The notes below the pieces were generated by a model. That model saw nothing but the letters and a program-made list of their open reading frames with translations, was not told where the DNA came from and made no database searches. 64,000 nucleotides of DNA from Acidianus brierleyi (lineage in GTDB: Archaea > Thermoproteota > Thermoprotei_A > Sulfolobales > Sulfolobaceae): NCBI RefSeq assembly GCF_003201835.2, contig NZ_CP029289.2:2674501-2738500 (forward strand). Reading direction: 5' to 3'. The position numbers were made by a program, and so were the translations under genes. Below are positions 50,956 to 60,503 of the stretch, piece after piece (positions within the stretch are counted from its first letter, which is position 1; the number at the start of each line of letters is the position of its first letter).

Positions 50956-52599
50956 ATGTCGAACATGAACCCAAATTACCCCGGCATTGATAAGTCAAGA
51001 TCATGGTACTCACCATTAACTCCTCTCCTTTTTTTAGATAGAACATCCTATTTTAAGAATAAGACCGCTATAGTGTATAGAGACAAGAGATATACTTATG
51101 AGAAGTTCAAAGAGAATGTATTAATGCAAGCCAATGCATTTAAAGCTGAAGGACTTTCTAACGAAGATAAAGTAGCATTCATATCTAGAAATAGACCTCA
51201 ATTCTTAGAATCTTTCTTTAGTGTTCCATTAGCTGGCGGAATTTTGGTACCAATAAATTTCAGATTGTCACCTAAAGAAATTTCTTACATTGTGAATCAT
51301 TCAGAGTCTAATTTTCTCATAGTTGATGAACTATTCCTAGATCAACTAGTGAGCGTCAAAGACGAAATTAAAGCCAAAATTATACTTCTTGAGGATGAAT
51401 TATCTCCGTCAACTGAGAATGCAAGAAAAATAGTATGGAAAACTTTTTCCGAGTTTATTAAATCTGGAACAACTCAACCAATTCAAATACAAGTTAAGGA
51501 CGAATATTCAATGATAACCTTGTATTATACATCAGGGACAACTGGTTTACCAAAAGGCGTAATGCATCATCATAGAGGAGCTTATTTAAATGCGTTAACT
51601 GAAGCACTTGAACATCAGATGGGAATAAATTCAACTTATCTATGGACATTGCCAATGTTTCATGCTGCAGGTTGGGGATTTCCATGGGCTACTGTAGCTG
51701 TAGGTGCTACAAACGTTTGTCTAGATAAAGTAGATCCAGAAGTAATGTATAGATTAATAAAGGAAGAAAAGGTTACTCACATGTGCGGTGCTCCTACTGT
51801 TTATATAACATTAATAGACTATATGAAAAGAAATAAGCTAAGATTTGATAATATGGTTCACATGATAGTAGCTGGAGCCGCCCCTGCACCAGCTACATTA
51901 AGGGCAGTACAAGAACTAGGAGGATATATGGCCCACGTTTATGGACTTACAGAAACTTACGGTCCACATTCAATATGTGAATGGTTAGAAGAATGGAATA
52001 ATCTCTCAATTGAGGAACAAGCTAAACTAAAGGCTAGACAAGGAATACCTTATGTAGGTTTTGAGATGAATGTATTTGATGAGAACGGAAATCCAGTACC
52101 TTGGGACGGGAAAACTATTGGTGAAGTAGTAATGAGAGGAAATAATGTTGCCTTAGGATATTATAAGAACGAAGAGAAAACAGCCGAATCCTTCAGAGAC
52201 GGATGGTTCCATTCTGGCGATGCAGCTATAGTAGATCCTGATGGTTATATTCAAATAGTAGATAGATTTAAAGATTTAATAAATACTGGCGGAGAAAAAG
52301 TTTCGAGTATATTAGTAGAGAAGACTCTAATGGAAATCCCTGGCGTTAAGGCCGTAGCTGTATATGGGACTCCAGATCCAAAGTGGGGAGAGGCTGTTAC
52401 AGCAAGAATAGAATTAAAAGAAGGAGTTAGTTTAACTGCTGATGAAGTTATAAAATTCTGTAAAGAAAGGCTTGCTCATTTCGAATGCCCTAAGATTGTA
52501 GAATTCGGATCTATTCCAATGACAGCTACTGGTAAAGTTCAAAAATATGTTCTAAGAAATTCTGCATTAAAGAAAATGAAGGAAGAAAATAATTTATAA
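50956..52599 (+). CDS. AMP-forming long-chain acyl-CoA ligase
   Basis: A 547-residue adenylate-forming enzyme. It has TLYYTSGTTGLPKGVMHHHRG (about 181-201), WTLPMFHAAGWGFPW, VYGLTETYGPHSICEW, DGWFHSGDAAIVDPDGYIQIVDR and the C-terminal ECPKIVEFGSIPMTATGKVQK with the catalytic Lys. The third such ligase in the window and closest to the long-chain fatty-acid type. It ends six bases inside the TrmB gene's tail on the other strand. Confidence 0.93.
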   Translation: MSNMNPNYPGIDKSRSWYSPLTPLLFLDRTSYFKNKTAIVYRDKRYTYEKFKENVLMQANAFKAEGLSNEDKVAFISRNRPQFLESFFSVPLAGGILVPINFRLSPKEISYIVNHSESNFLIVDELFLDQLVSVKDEIKAKIILLEDELSPSTENARKIVWKTFSEFIKSGTTQPIQIQVKDEYSMITLYYTSGTTGLPKGVMHHHRGAYLNALTEALEHQMGINSTYLWTLPMFHAAGWGFPWATVAVGATNVCLDKVDPEVMYRLIKEEKVTHMCGAPTVYITLIDYMKRNKLRFDNMVHMIVAGAAPAPATLRAVQELGGYMAHVYGLTETYGPHSICEWLEEWNNLSIEEQAKLKARQGIPYVGFEMNVFDENGNPVPWDGKTIGEVVMRGNNVALGYYKNEEKTAESFRDGWFHSGDAAIVDPDGYIQIVDRFKDLINTGGEKVSSILVEKTLMEIPGVKAVAVYGTPDPKWGEAVTARIELKEGVSLTADEVIKFCKERLAHFECPKIVEFGSIPMTATGKVQKYVLRNSALKKMKEENNL

Positions 52600-53292
52600 T
52601 TGAATTTCTTTTTTAGGAATTATTGAATTTATTAGTAAATCAAAATGTTCAGAAGCTTGAATAATACAGCCTCTACAAGAATCTATAATTATCTCGTCTC
52701 CTTCTTCGTTTTTATTGAATGTTACAAGTAAAGAATCATCAAAAATTATAAATCTTGATTGTATATCTTTAACCAGCTTAATTTTTGCATTTATATCTAT
52801 ATTTTGAGAAGTAATGAATGTTAAATCTCCCTTATATTGTTTAATCATTCTTACTAACCATTCTGGTGGTTTATCATAAACTATCTTTACTTTTCTGCTT
52901 TTTTCCATAAATTCCTTTATTATCTTAATTATTGTTCTTTTACCAGCAACATGGAGACTACGCTCTGTGTCTCCTTTCCTCTCTTTACTCCAGAACGAAA
53001 TTATCTTAGAAATAGAATTATCAAATCTTGACATTATTTTGTCTTTATATGTTTTTAAAGCTATAGAAGGATCAATAATTTTTACTCTCTTAGGTTTTCC
53101 TTCTATAATTTTTATTAATCCTTTGTTCTCAAGTGATCTTGTAACTTCGTAAATTTTTTGATAAGGTACCTCGGATTTTTCTGATAGCTCCCTCATAGTA
53201 GCGCTGCACAACTGTAATAAAGACAGATATACTTTACTTTCATATAAAGATAGCCCTATGTCTTCTAAATTAGATCTCAATTCACTACTCAT
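52594..53292 (-). CDS. TrmB-family transcriptional regulator
   Basis: A 232-residue regulator. The N-terminal winged helix GLSLYESKVYLSLLQL, SEKSEVPYQKIYEVTRSLENKGLIKII and KPKRVKIIDP (about 12-77) is the TrmB signature. The C-terminal part carries the ligand or dimerisation domain (phospholipase-D-like fold in the family). TrmB proteins sense sugars or other metabolites. A perfect palindrome overlaps its own start codon and lies in the 41-base gap shared with the divergent MFS gene, so autoregulation and control of that transporter are likely. Confidence 0.88.
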   Translation of the reverse strand: MSSELRSNLEDIGLSLYESKVYLSLLQLCSATMRELSEKSEVPYQKIYEVTRSLENKGLIKIIEGKPKRVKIIDPSIALKTYKDKIMSRFDNSISKIISFWSKERKGDTERSLHVAGKRTIIKIIKEFMEKSRKVKIVYDKPPEWLVRMIKQYKGDLTFITSQNIDINAKIKLVKDIQSRFIIFDDSLLVTFNKNEEGDEIIIDSCRGCIIQASEHFDLLINSIIPKKEIQL

Positions 53293-53299
53293 AGTGAAT
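53280..53299. promoter_or_regulatory. Perfect inverted repeat over the TrmB start, candidate operator
   Basis: ATTCACTA and TAGTGAAT (8-bp arms, CTCA spacer) span the ATG of the TrmB gene and lie upstream of the TATA-like TTTTTATATTTTTAAA of the MFS gene. The site could control both divergent genes. Confidence 0.55.
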
Positions 53300-53333
53300 A
53301 ATTGATTTTTATATTTTTAAACATATCTTTATT

Positions 53334-54452
53334 ATGAATAGGCAATTTATTTTGTTTACCATTTTAGTCTTTTTTACAGGATTATATTTAGGAACATTAA
53401 GAATTGTCATCCCAGTAATAGAAAGACATTTAGATATTGCTGTAACTTTGTCTATATTTTTGCCACTGGTAATCTTTGGTTTTACTAAAGGAGGATTTAA
53501 TTATTTAGCAGGTAAACTTTCTGATGACTTAGGTAGAAAATTGGTACTTATAATAGGTTGGATAGCAGCTTTATCTTCAATAATATTATTCTTTTATGTT
53601 AATATATATTCAATTATAATCATTACTGTGTTTTTAGCTATAAATCAAGCATTAACTTGGACAACAACAGTAACTTCGCAAATAGATATTAGTGGGAAAA
53701 GTAGAGCTGGATTAGCGTCTGGAATTAATGAAATGTCTGGATATTTCGGTGTTGCAGTAGGTAACCTTTTTGCCACTTATATTTTTCGTCTTAGTTACGT
53801 TTTTATTTTCACAGTTGCGATAGTAGCCCTTATTTCGTCAATCTTAGCAATAGATACAAAAAAATTATTAAAAGATACAATAATAGGAAAAACAAAAATC
53901 AATTATTCGTCTATAACGAAAACAAGTATAGCCGGATTACTAGAAAAATTTGTAGACTCGTCATTTTTCATATTAATACCAACATATTTACTACTGCTGC
54001 ATTATAGTTTATTTTTAATAGGAGTTATAGTAGCAAGTTATACATTGACATGGGCGGTATTACAACCATTATTCGGGTATATAGCTGATATTTCTAACCA
54101 GAGAAGACTAATTATTACAATAGGTTTCTTTCTTATGTTCTTAGGCTTCTTTCACTACACTGTTTATCCTTTAGTATTTTCTATAATGGAAGGAATTGGA
54201 ATGAGCATGATATACCCTAATCTAATAGCTTTGGTAAATGATGAAATACATGAATCAGTTAGAGGTAAAGCATTAGGGTACTATAGACTATACCGTGATA
54301 GTGGATACGGAGTTGCAGGCTTAATTTTGCCATTGCTTTACTCATTTTTTGGATTTAACTATGCACTATTAATTGTAGGTACATTTCAACTTATCTCCAT
54401 ATTTCTTATAATAGACGTTAACGTTTTCAAACATGTTACTAAGAATATGTAA
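53334..54452 (+). CDS. MFS transporter
   Basis: A 372-residue membrane protein with about 11-12 hydrophobic helices. It has the motif-A-like AGKLSDDLGRKLV (about 61-73) and a second-half counterpart FGYIADISNQRRL. It is probably a secondary transporter for a small organic solute. It diverges from the TrmB regulator gene with a short shared promoter. A TATA-like element lies about 25 bases before the ATG. Confidence 0.88.
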   Translation: MNRQFILFTILVFFTGLYLGTLRIVIPVIERHLDIAVTLSIFLPLVIFGFTKGGFNYLAGKLSDDLGRKLVLIIGWIAALSSIILFFYVNIYSIIIITVFLAINQALTWTTTVTSQIDISGKSRAGLASGINEMSGYFGVAVGNLFATYIFRLSYVFIFTVAIVALISSILAIDTKKLLKDTIIGKTKINYSSITKTSIAGLLEKFVDSSFFILIPTYLLLLHYSLFLIGVIVASYTLTWAVLQPLFGYIADISNQRRLIITIGFFLMFLGFFHYTVYPLVFSIMEGIGMSMIYPNLIALVNDEIHESVRGKALGYYRLYRDSGYGVAGLILPLLYSFFGFNYALLIVGTFQLISIFLIIDVNVFKHVTKNM

Positions 54453-54511
54453 ATATAATTAACTATATATAGTTAATTAAGTTTATAAGTATTCATTTTA
54501 TAGTAATTAAC

Positions 54512-54916
54512 ATGCCAGAACACCCTAAAAAAGAGCATTCAGAACATCCAACAAGAGAACACCCAGGTAAAGGTGTAAGTTTAGATAATATCGCTAAAAC
54601 AGTTGAGGATTTCGTTAAAACGGATTCCCAACTAAAAGGAGGTCATTTTTCTATTTATGATCCAGTTTCGAATAAACCGTTAGCATTAGATCTGGAGAAA
54701 GTGCACAAAGATAGACTATCTAAAATTACAGAAAACGAATATTTTGTGTGTGCAGATTTTAAGTCTACTGAAGGAAAAATGTATGATCTAGACTTCTTTG
54801 TCAAAGAAGATAAAGGTAATCTAAAGGTGACTGAAATTTCTATACATAAGGAAGAGGGAAAACCAAGATATAATTGGGTAGAAGAAGGAGGTATATGGAA
54901 GAAAATTCCTACATAA
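54512..54916 (+). CDS. Hypothetical protein with His/Glu/Pro-rich N-terminus
   Basis: A 134-residue soluble protein. Residues 1-20 have regularly spaced His (PEHPKKEHSEHPTREHPG), which could bind metal. The rest is an alpha/beta domain (SLDNIAKTVEDFVKTDSQLK, FSIYDPVSNKPLALDLEKVH, YFVCADFKSTEGKMYDLDF) with an even mix of strands. Only one Cys is present. It converges with a metallo-hydrolase gene. No family was recognised. Confidence 0.62.
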   Translation: MPEHPKKEHSEHPTREHPGKGVSLDNIAKTVEDFVKTDSQLKGGHFSIYDPVSNKPLALDLEKVHKDRLSKITENEYFVCADFKSTEGKMYDLDFFVKEDKGNLKVTEISIHKEEGKPRYNWVEEGGIWKKIPT

Positions 54917-54920
54917 TTTT

Positions 54921-55658
54921 TTAAATCATTCCTTCTAGGTTTATTTTTATATTACGTTCAAATTCTGTTGACTTTTCTAAATTCATTTGATTTATTTGTT
55001 TTATAAATTCTTCCTTATTGTCAATCTTAAATAATTTATTAAATCTTTTTTCAAATCCTATAGTAGAGCTAGGTTTTCCGCTAATTCCTAGTCCACATAC
55101 TGAACCAGATGTATGCGATGGATAAATTTCTACATAATCTGGGAACTTCTTAATTTTCTGAAGACTGTAATATAAATTCTCTTCTGAATTATCTTTGTTT
55201 ATATCTATTCTACCTACAGAACCTACAAATAGAGTATCTCCAGTTAACATACTCCAGGGCTCTGTCCAACTATCATCTCTTCTCTTATCATATATTAATA
55301 AAGACATACTATCCGGTGTATGACCTGGAGTATAAACGGCTTTTATTTTTACATTCCCTGACTTTATCTCTTCACCGTCTTTTATTCTTTCAGAAGGGAA
55401 TTTTATCTGAGAGTATTCACTATAATATATATTTGCGTTAGTTAAACTCTGCAATTTCCTTACTCCAGAAATATGATCTGCATGAGTATGAGTATCTATT
55501 ATATAGGAAATTTTCATTCCAAGATCTTCGCTAAGTTTAATTATTTCGTTCAATACGTCATATTTTGGATCAACCACAAATAATTCACCTGCTTGAGTAC
55601 AACCAAAAATATAGGTTAGACATCCTCCACTCTTACTCAATACATATCTGAATATCAT
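54921..55658 (-). CDS. Metallo-beta-lactamase-fold persulfide dioxygenase-like enzyme
   Basis: A 245-residue MBL-fold protein. It has the metal motif DTHTHADHISG (about 55-65), GHTPDSMSLLIY, LTGDTLFVGSVGR and the C-terminal YPSHTSGSVCGLGISGKPSST, as in ETHE1/persulfide dioxygenases and their rhodanese-fused relatives. These oxidise glutathione- or CoA-type persulfides to sulfite. The iron-binding His/Asp pattern is complete. A DsrE-type gene lies just upstream on the same strand, which supports a role in sulfur metabolism. Confidence 0.85.
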   Translation of the reverse strand: MIFRYVLSKSGGCLTYIFGCTQAGELFVVDPKYDVLNEIIKLSEDLGMKISYIIDTHTHADHISGVRKLQSLTNANIYYSEYSQIKFPSERIKDGEEIKSGNVKIKAVYTPGHTPDSMSLLIYDKRRDDSWTEPWSMLTGDTLFVGSVGRIDINKDNSEENLYYSLQKIKKFPDYVEIYPSHTSGSVCGLGISGKPSSTIGFEKRFNKLFKIDNKEEFIKQINQMNLEKSTEFERNIKINLEGMI

Positions 55659-55774
55659 AATTATTAATATACCAATTATAGTTTTAAGAGTTATTAACTT
55701 TTAATAGTGAAATAAACTTATGATAATAATATACGATAAATATATATCATAAATATTTAATATAGTATAAAAAG

Positions 55775-56107
55775 TTAAAAAGATATTATTTCATAGCCTT
55801 CTCTTACAAAATGCGCTACCCTTTCACTTGTAGGCATTAACGATATCCCTAGACTCTCTAAATTAGGCTTTATTTTCATATTCTCTGCTATTCCTATACA
55901 TGCAGAATCTACAATCTTATTTTGTAATAATTCATGAAACATTGACTTTATATCGCCGTCTAACTGCGTTAATCTTTTTTGACTAGGTCCAAAAAATAAT
56001 ACCTTCATCTCATCATATCGCCTATTTTTAAAACTATTATAACTTATTCTAATTCCTAGATCGAATTTAGTATCGTCCGACATTATCAGAAATAATACTT
56101 TAGTCAT
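55775..56107 (-). CDS. DsrE-family protein
   Basis: A 110-residue protein of the DsrE/YchN fold. It opens with a strand (TKVLFLIMSDD) and then shows MKVLFFGPSQKRLTQLD and VDSACIGIAENMK, with the Cys positioned as in sulfur-carrier DsrE relatives. It ends VAHFVREGYEIISF. It probably binds or passes sulfane sulfur. It lies upstream of a persulfide-dioxygenase-like gene, about 115 bases away. Confidence 0.8.
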   Translation of the reverse strand: MTKVLFLIMSDDTKFDLGIRISYNSFKNRRYDEMKVLFFGPSQKRLTQLDGDIKSMFHELLQNKIVDSACIGIAENMKIKPNLESLGISLMPTSERVAHFVREGYEIISF

Positions 56108-56213
56108 ATATTTCCGATACTGATGTATCTTAAAAAGGTATCTTAAAAATACGTTCCTAAATGTATAAATTTTTAGATATTTCAGGAAAAAATGTTATAG
56201 TAAAAAATATTAC

Positions 56214-57812
56214 CTAACTATTCCAGTCAGGATATATTTGACTTAGAGGTATTGCAATAACCCATCCGTATGAATTTGTCAAGAATATTGTACCTCCAGA
56301 TATTACTGGATCTACTATACCGAATCTTCCTCCGACATAATACATTGTTATGACTTTTCCAGAGTCAGGATTAAGTACATAGATATGACTTCCAGCAGCT
56401 ACCCATAGTAGTCCATGATAATATACTGGAGCACCTCTAGGACCGCCAGGTAATGTTGGAGGAATTCCTAAATCTGGTAATCTTGTCTCCCATATTATTT
56501 TCCCTGTAGCTATAGATACTTTAGCGACACTTCCGAGCGAAGGTATTCCTACATATGCGTAGTTTCCATTAGCTAAAATCATTGATGCTTTAAAAGCTGG
56601 AGGAACGTAGCCTCTACCAAGATTAATAGCCCATAACACGTTTCCATTAGTAGCATTCACTGCAAACATTACAGTATCCACAGTGCCATTTCTGAAATTA
56701 GCTATAGTATCCTTTAATATTATTCCACTACTTTGAATTACAGTAGCAGGTGAATCTCCCATACCCGTATTAAATGGTACATATGTAGACGGTAATTGAG
56801 ATTGCCATACTACTTTACCGTTTTCAGAGTTTACTGCTACTAGTATTCCATAAGGATATTTCAGAAGAGTAAATCCTGCTATAAAGAGTACTGTACCATT
56901 AGATCCTACGTAATAATTGAGACTACTCATGCTATCTATATAGCCAGGCAATTTTGTTATCCATAAAGTACTGCCGGTAGTAGCATTAAGTCCAACAAAG
57001 CATCCTGATCCAGTAGCGTACGCTAATATTCCATTATAAACTACGGGATCTGGCATATTTTCACCAAACGTAAACCTCATCCATAATAATTGACCATCAC
57101 TAGCATTGAAAGCGTAAATTCCACCATAAACTGAACCTCTATATACTCCAGAAGATTCATTTCTTAGTGCATGCTCAAGAGCAGTAAATGTGAAACCTAT
57201 ATCACCTACAGGTACGTATACTATACCGTTCCATACTATTGGATCTTGCATAGCCATTGATGCTAAACCAGTAGCATACCATACAACGTTACCAGAAATT
57301 GGATTTACTGCTAATATAGTTCCTGGTCCACTATCCTCTTCTACAAATAGTAGGTTGTCAGCTAATGTAACTCCTAAAGGTTGTCCTACATCTTGAGTTA
57401 GGAACACTAGTGCGGCCTTCTCACCTAACGCACTAGCTCCAGGTAACATTGATGCCGGTGTAGAAAGAGGAATTGGAGTACCTCCTCCAAAAGAATCTGC
57501 CGGTAACTCCCAAGATACACCTTGTTGCAAATATGTGCAAGACGTCGGAACTACAGACTCAAACTCTTGATTATAATTCGTCACTATCCAATCTGAAGGA
57601 AATCCTAAATTAGAATTTGACATATTTCCAGGATAATAAGTAACCTTAACTTCATAGGGGAAATATGTACCATTATACTGAGTATAAACCGTAGTTATTG
57701 GTTGAAGAGGAGTTTGAGTTTGAACTTGATTCTGGAACGAATTGACTATAAAAAATGACACTGAAATAAGGAATAGGATTGCGGTTATAAGGCCGATAAT
57801 TTTTAACTCCAT
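56214..57812 (-). CDS. Secreted PQQ-type beta-propeller protein
   Basis: A 532-residue protein with an N-terminal membrane helix (about 5-25), then blades with repeated G-x-(V/L/I)-x-W motifs: GNVVWYATGL, GQLLWMRFTFG, GSTLWITKLPG, GKVVWQSQLP, GNVLWAINLG and GKIIWETRLPD. This is the PQQ/BamB-like propeller pattern. It is likely outside the membrane and could be a PQQ-type dehydrogenase or a scaffold; catalytic residues are not evident. The Asn/Thr-rich N-terminal segment (32-70) is a possible linker. Confidence 0.82.
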   Translation of the reverse strand: MELKIIGLITAILFLISVSFFIVNSFQNQVQTQTPLQPITTVYTQYNGTYFPYEVKVTYYPGNMSNSNLGFPSDWIVTNYNQEFESVVPTSCTYLQQGVSWELPADSFGGGTPIPLSTPASMLPGASALGEKAALVFLTQDVGQPLGVTLADNLLFVEEDSGPGTILAVNPISGNVVWYATGLASMAMQDPIVWNGIVYVPVGDIGFTFTALEHALRNESSGVYRGSVYGGIYAFNASDGQLLWMRFTFGENMPDPVVYNGILAYATGSGCFVGLNATTGSTLWITKLPGYIDSMSSLNYYVGSNGTVLFIAGFTLLKYPYGILVAVNSENGKVVWQSQLPSTYVPFNTGMGDSPATVIQSSGIILKDTIANFRNGTVDTVMFAVNATNGNVLWAINLGRGYVPPAFKASMILANGNYAYVGIPSLGSVAKVSIATGKIIWETRLPDLGIPPTLPGGPRGAPVYYHGLLWVAAGSHIYVLNPDSGKVITMYYVGGRFGIVDPVISGGTIFLTNSYGWVIAIPLSQIYPDWNS

Positions 57813-58002
57813 TTTTGACCATTTATCATGCTGGATAAACTAAATTTAAGCATTAAGTCTTTATAAGTATCTTTTTTAATTTATTAGATAAAATTAAAAA
57901 TAACACGAAATGTATAAATACGCTTCTATATATGTTAATTTACACTATAACGCTAAGCTATTCAATTACGTTATTGCATTTAACGTTCACTCTTCGTTAA
58001 TT

Positions 58003-58014
58003 TAGATATATCTA
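58003..58014. promoter_or_regulatory. Perfect 12-bp palindrome upstream of the CYP119 gene
   Basis: TAGATATATCTA lies about 31 bases before the CYP119 ATG, next to an AT-rich TATA-like TCTATTTATTA. The core GATATATC is shared with the palindromes before the fatty-acid genes. Confidence 0.35.
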
Positions 58015-58044
58015 TTTATTAACTTGAGAAAGAAAATGTAACAT

Positions 58045-59148
58045 ATGTATGAATGGTTTGCAGAAATGAGGAAAAAGGATCCCGTGTATTATGATGGAAA
58101 GGTATGGCATGTATTCAAATATAAGCATGCAAAAGAAGTTTTGAATAATTTTTCTAAATTTTCTTCAGACCTTACAGAATATAATGAGAAAGTTAACGAT
58201 CTCAGAAATGGTAAAATAAAATTGGATGTACCAACCAGGTATACAATGTTAACTTCTGATCCTCCGCTCCACGATGAATTAAGATCTATGACTGCAGATA
58301 TTTTCTCTCCACCAAAATTACAAGTTCTCGAAAGTTTTATCAGAGATACTGCAAAATCTCTCCTAAATGCAGTTGATAAGGAGGACGATATAGTTAGGAA
58401 ATTTGCAGTTCCATTGCCAATAATTGTTATATCGAAACTTTTAGGGCTTCCGATAGAAGATAAGGAAAAATTCAAGGAATGGTCTGATCTGATAGCGTTA
58501 AGATTAGGGAAGCCTGAGGAAATATTCATAGTTGGAAAGAAATATCTTGAACTCATAACGTACGTAAGAAATCATTTAAATCCTGATAATGAATTAGTAA
58601 GCAGAATTTTAAAATCGAACCTTTCGAACATAGAAAAACTTGGTTACATAATTCTCCTTTTAATAGCAGGTAATGAGACAACTACAAATCTAATATCTAA
58701 TGCAATAGTAGATTTTACAAGGTTTAATATATGGGAAAAAATTAGAATAGAAAATCTGTATCTTAAGTCTATAGAAGAAGTATTAAGATACTCTCCACCA
58801 GTTATGAGAACAGTAAGAATAGCTAAGGAAAAAGTAACATTAGAAAATCTGACTATAAATGAGGGAGAATTTGTAAGAGTATGGATAGCCTCAGCTAATA
58901 GAGACGAGGAAGTATTTCATAATTCAGAAGAATTTATACCTGATAGAAGTCCAAATCCTCACCTAAGTTTTGGATCTGGAATACATCTATGCTTAGGAGC
59001 ACCTTTAGCTAGATTAGAAGCAAGAATAGCTATTGAAGAATTTTCAAGGAAATTTAGGAATGTAGAAATTCTTGAAACTGAGAAAGTTCCTAACGAGATT
59101 CTAAATGGATATAGAAAGCTTATAGTCAGAGCTAAACCTATAACTTAA
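58045..59148 (+). CDS. cyp119: Thermophilic cytochrome P450, CYP119 type
   Basis: A 367-residue P450 closely matching CYP119 of Sulfolobus acidocaldarius in length and sequence (MYEWFAEMRKKDPVYYDG, IPTRYTMLTSDPPLHDELRS-type block). It has AGNETTTNLIS (208-218; the catalytic Thr pair at 212-213), EEVLR and the heme loop FGSGIHLCLGAP with Cys316. Known CYP119 hydroxylates fatty acids such as lauric acid. Redox partners are not in this window. It carries a GATATATC palindrome like the fatty-acid cluster. Confidence 0.95.
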   Translation: MYEWFAEMRKKDPVYYDGKVWHVFKYKHAKEVLNNFSKFSSDLTEYNEKVNDLRNGKIKLDVPTRYTMLTSDPPLHDELRSMTADIFSPPKLQVLESFIRDTAKSLLNAVDKEDDIVRKFAVPLPIIVISKLLGLPIEDKEKFKEWSDLIALRLGKPEEIFIVGKKYLELITYVRNHLNPDNELVSRILKSNLSNIEKLGYIILLLIAGNETTTNLISNAIVDFTRFNIWEKIRIENLYLKSIEEVLRYSPPVMRTVRIAKEKVTLENLTINEGEFVRVWIASANRDEEVFHNSEEFIPDRSPNPHLSFGSGIHLCLGAPLARLEARIAIEEFSRKFRNVEILETEKVPNEILNGYRKLIVRAKPIT

Positions 59149-59192
59149 ATCCATGATATAAACTTTATTTATTATATTAAAATATAGAACGT

Positions 59193-60359
59193 ATGAGAGG
59201 TTTCAATACTAGAGCCGTGCATGAGGGAGAAATTATAGATAAAAGATTCGGAAATGTTGTAACTCCAATTTTTCAGACCTCTACATTTATCCATCCCAAT
59301 GACGATCCTAACGCTTATCTAGATTCTAATACTGGGAAACCTTTTCTTTACACTAGACATGGTAATCCTACGGTGAACTCTCTAGAAATGAAATATGCCT
59401 CACTAGAAGAAGCAAAATTCAGTATATCATTTTCCTCAGGTATGGCTGCAATTTCCACTACATTAACAAGTTTAATTAAGAAAGGCGATAAAATACTTAC
59501 AATAAATCAATTATATGGACAAACATACAGATTATTCCTAGATTTAATAGAAAGATATGAAATAGAAGTAGATTTTGCATCGATTAATGAAATAAACTCC
59601 TTAGATATTAATAAGGATTACAATATAATATACGTAGAATCAATAACTAATCCCACTCTTCAAATTGTAGACCTTATGGAATTAGGAAAATATTGTAATG
59701 AGAGAAATATCAAATTGGTAGTTGACGCTACTTTTGCGTCTCCCTTTAATCAGAGACCTTTAAAATTTGGAGCAGATATTTCTCTTCATAGTGGAACTAA
59801 ATACATTTCTGGTCATAGTGACGTAGTAATTGGTCTAGTATCTACTAATAACAAAGAGATTCATAGTAAAATTTTTGATGGACGAAAAACGTATGGTGGT
59901 TCTGCAGATCCGTTAAGCGCATATTTAAGTTTAAGAGGTTTAAAAACGTTAGGTCTACGTATGGAAAGACATAATTCAAACGCTATGGAATTAGCTAAAT
60001 TCCTTTCAGATAACGAAAAGGTTAGTAAAGTATTCTATCCAGGGATTCCAGAGTTTGAGTACTACGATATAGCGAAAAAGGTTCTAAAAGGATATGGAGG
60101 AATGGTTTCTTTTGAACCTAAGGGAGGATATGAGTGTTCTAAGAAGATAATAAAGTCATTAACACTTGCAACACCTGCTCCAAGTTTAGGTGGAGTAGAA
60201 ACATTGGTTACCCTACCTAGAGAAACTAGTCACGCATCTCTATCTAGTGAAGAATTAAAAAAGATGGGAATCCCTGAAGGCCTGATAAGGGTATCCGTAG
60301 GAATAGAAGATATAGAAGACCTAATAGAAGACTTTAAAGAAGCTCTCTCAGTTTGTTGA
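59193..60359 (+). CDS. Cystathionine gamma-synthase/lyase-type PLP enzyme
   Basis: A 388-residue PLP enzyme of the Cys/Met metabolism family (PF01053). It has HGNPTVNSLE, FSSGMAAISTTLTSLIKKGDK, DATFASPFNQRP and the PLP Lys in SLHSGTKYISGHSDVV (about residue 203). A C-terminal SLGGVETLVTLPRETSH and IRVSVGIED follow. It handles cystathionine or a related sulfur amino acid (synthase, lyase or methionine gamma-lyase); substrate choice is not clear from sequence. It is 44 bases downstream of the CYP119 gene. Confidence 0.92.
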   Translation: MRGFNTRAVHEGEIIDKRFGNVVTPIFQTSTFIHPNDDPNAYLDSNTGKPFLYTRHGNPTVNSLEMKYASLEEAKFSISFSSGMAAISTTLTSLIKKGDKILTINQLYGQTYRLFLDLIERYEIEVDFASINEINSLDINKDYNIIYVESITNPTLQIVDLMELGKYCNERNIKLVVDATFASPFNQRPLKFGADISLHSGTKYISGHSDVVIGLVSTNNKEIHSKIFDGRKTYGGSADPLSAYLSLRGLKTLGLRMERHNSNAMELAKFLSDNEKVSKVFYPGIPEFEYYDIAKKVLKGYGGMVSFEPKGGYECSKKIIKSLTLATPAPSLGGVETLVTLPRETSHASLSSEELKKMGIPEGLIRVSVGIEDIEDLIEDFKEALSVC

Positions 60360-60503
60360 TTTATTATAAAAATATATTAGCAACTATATTTAAAATAAAT
60401 GGATATTTATCAGAACTATTATAGGTAAAATGGAATTACTTCTTAAACACTTTAATGAACAATTAGACCTTATAATAACTCTTGAGAGACCGTGTAAATA
60501 TTT

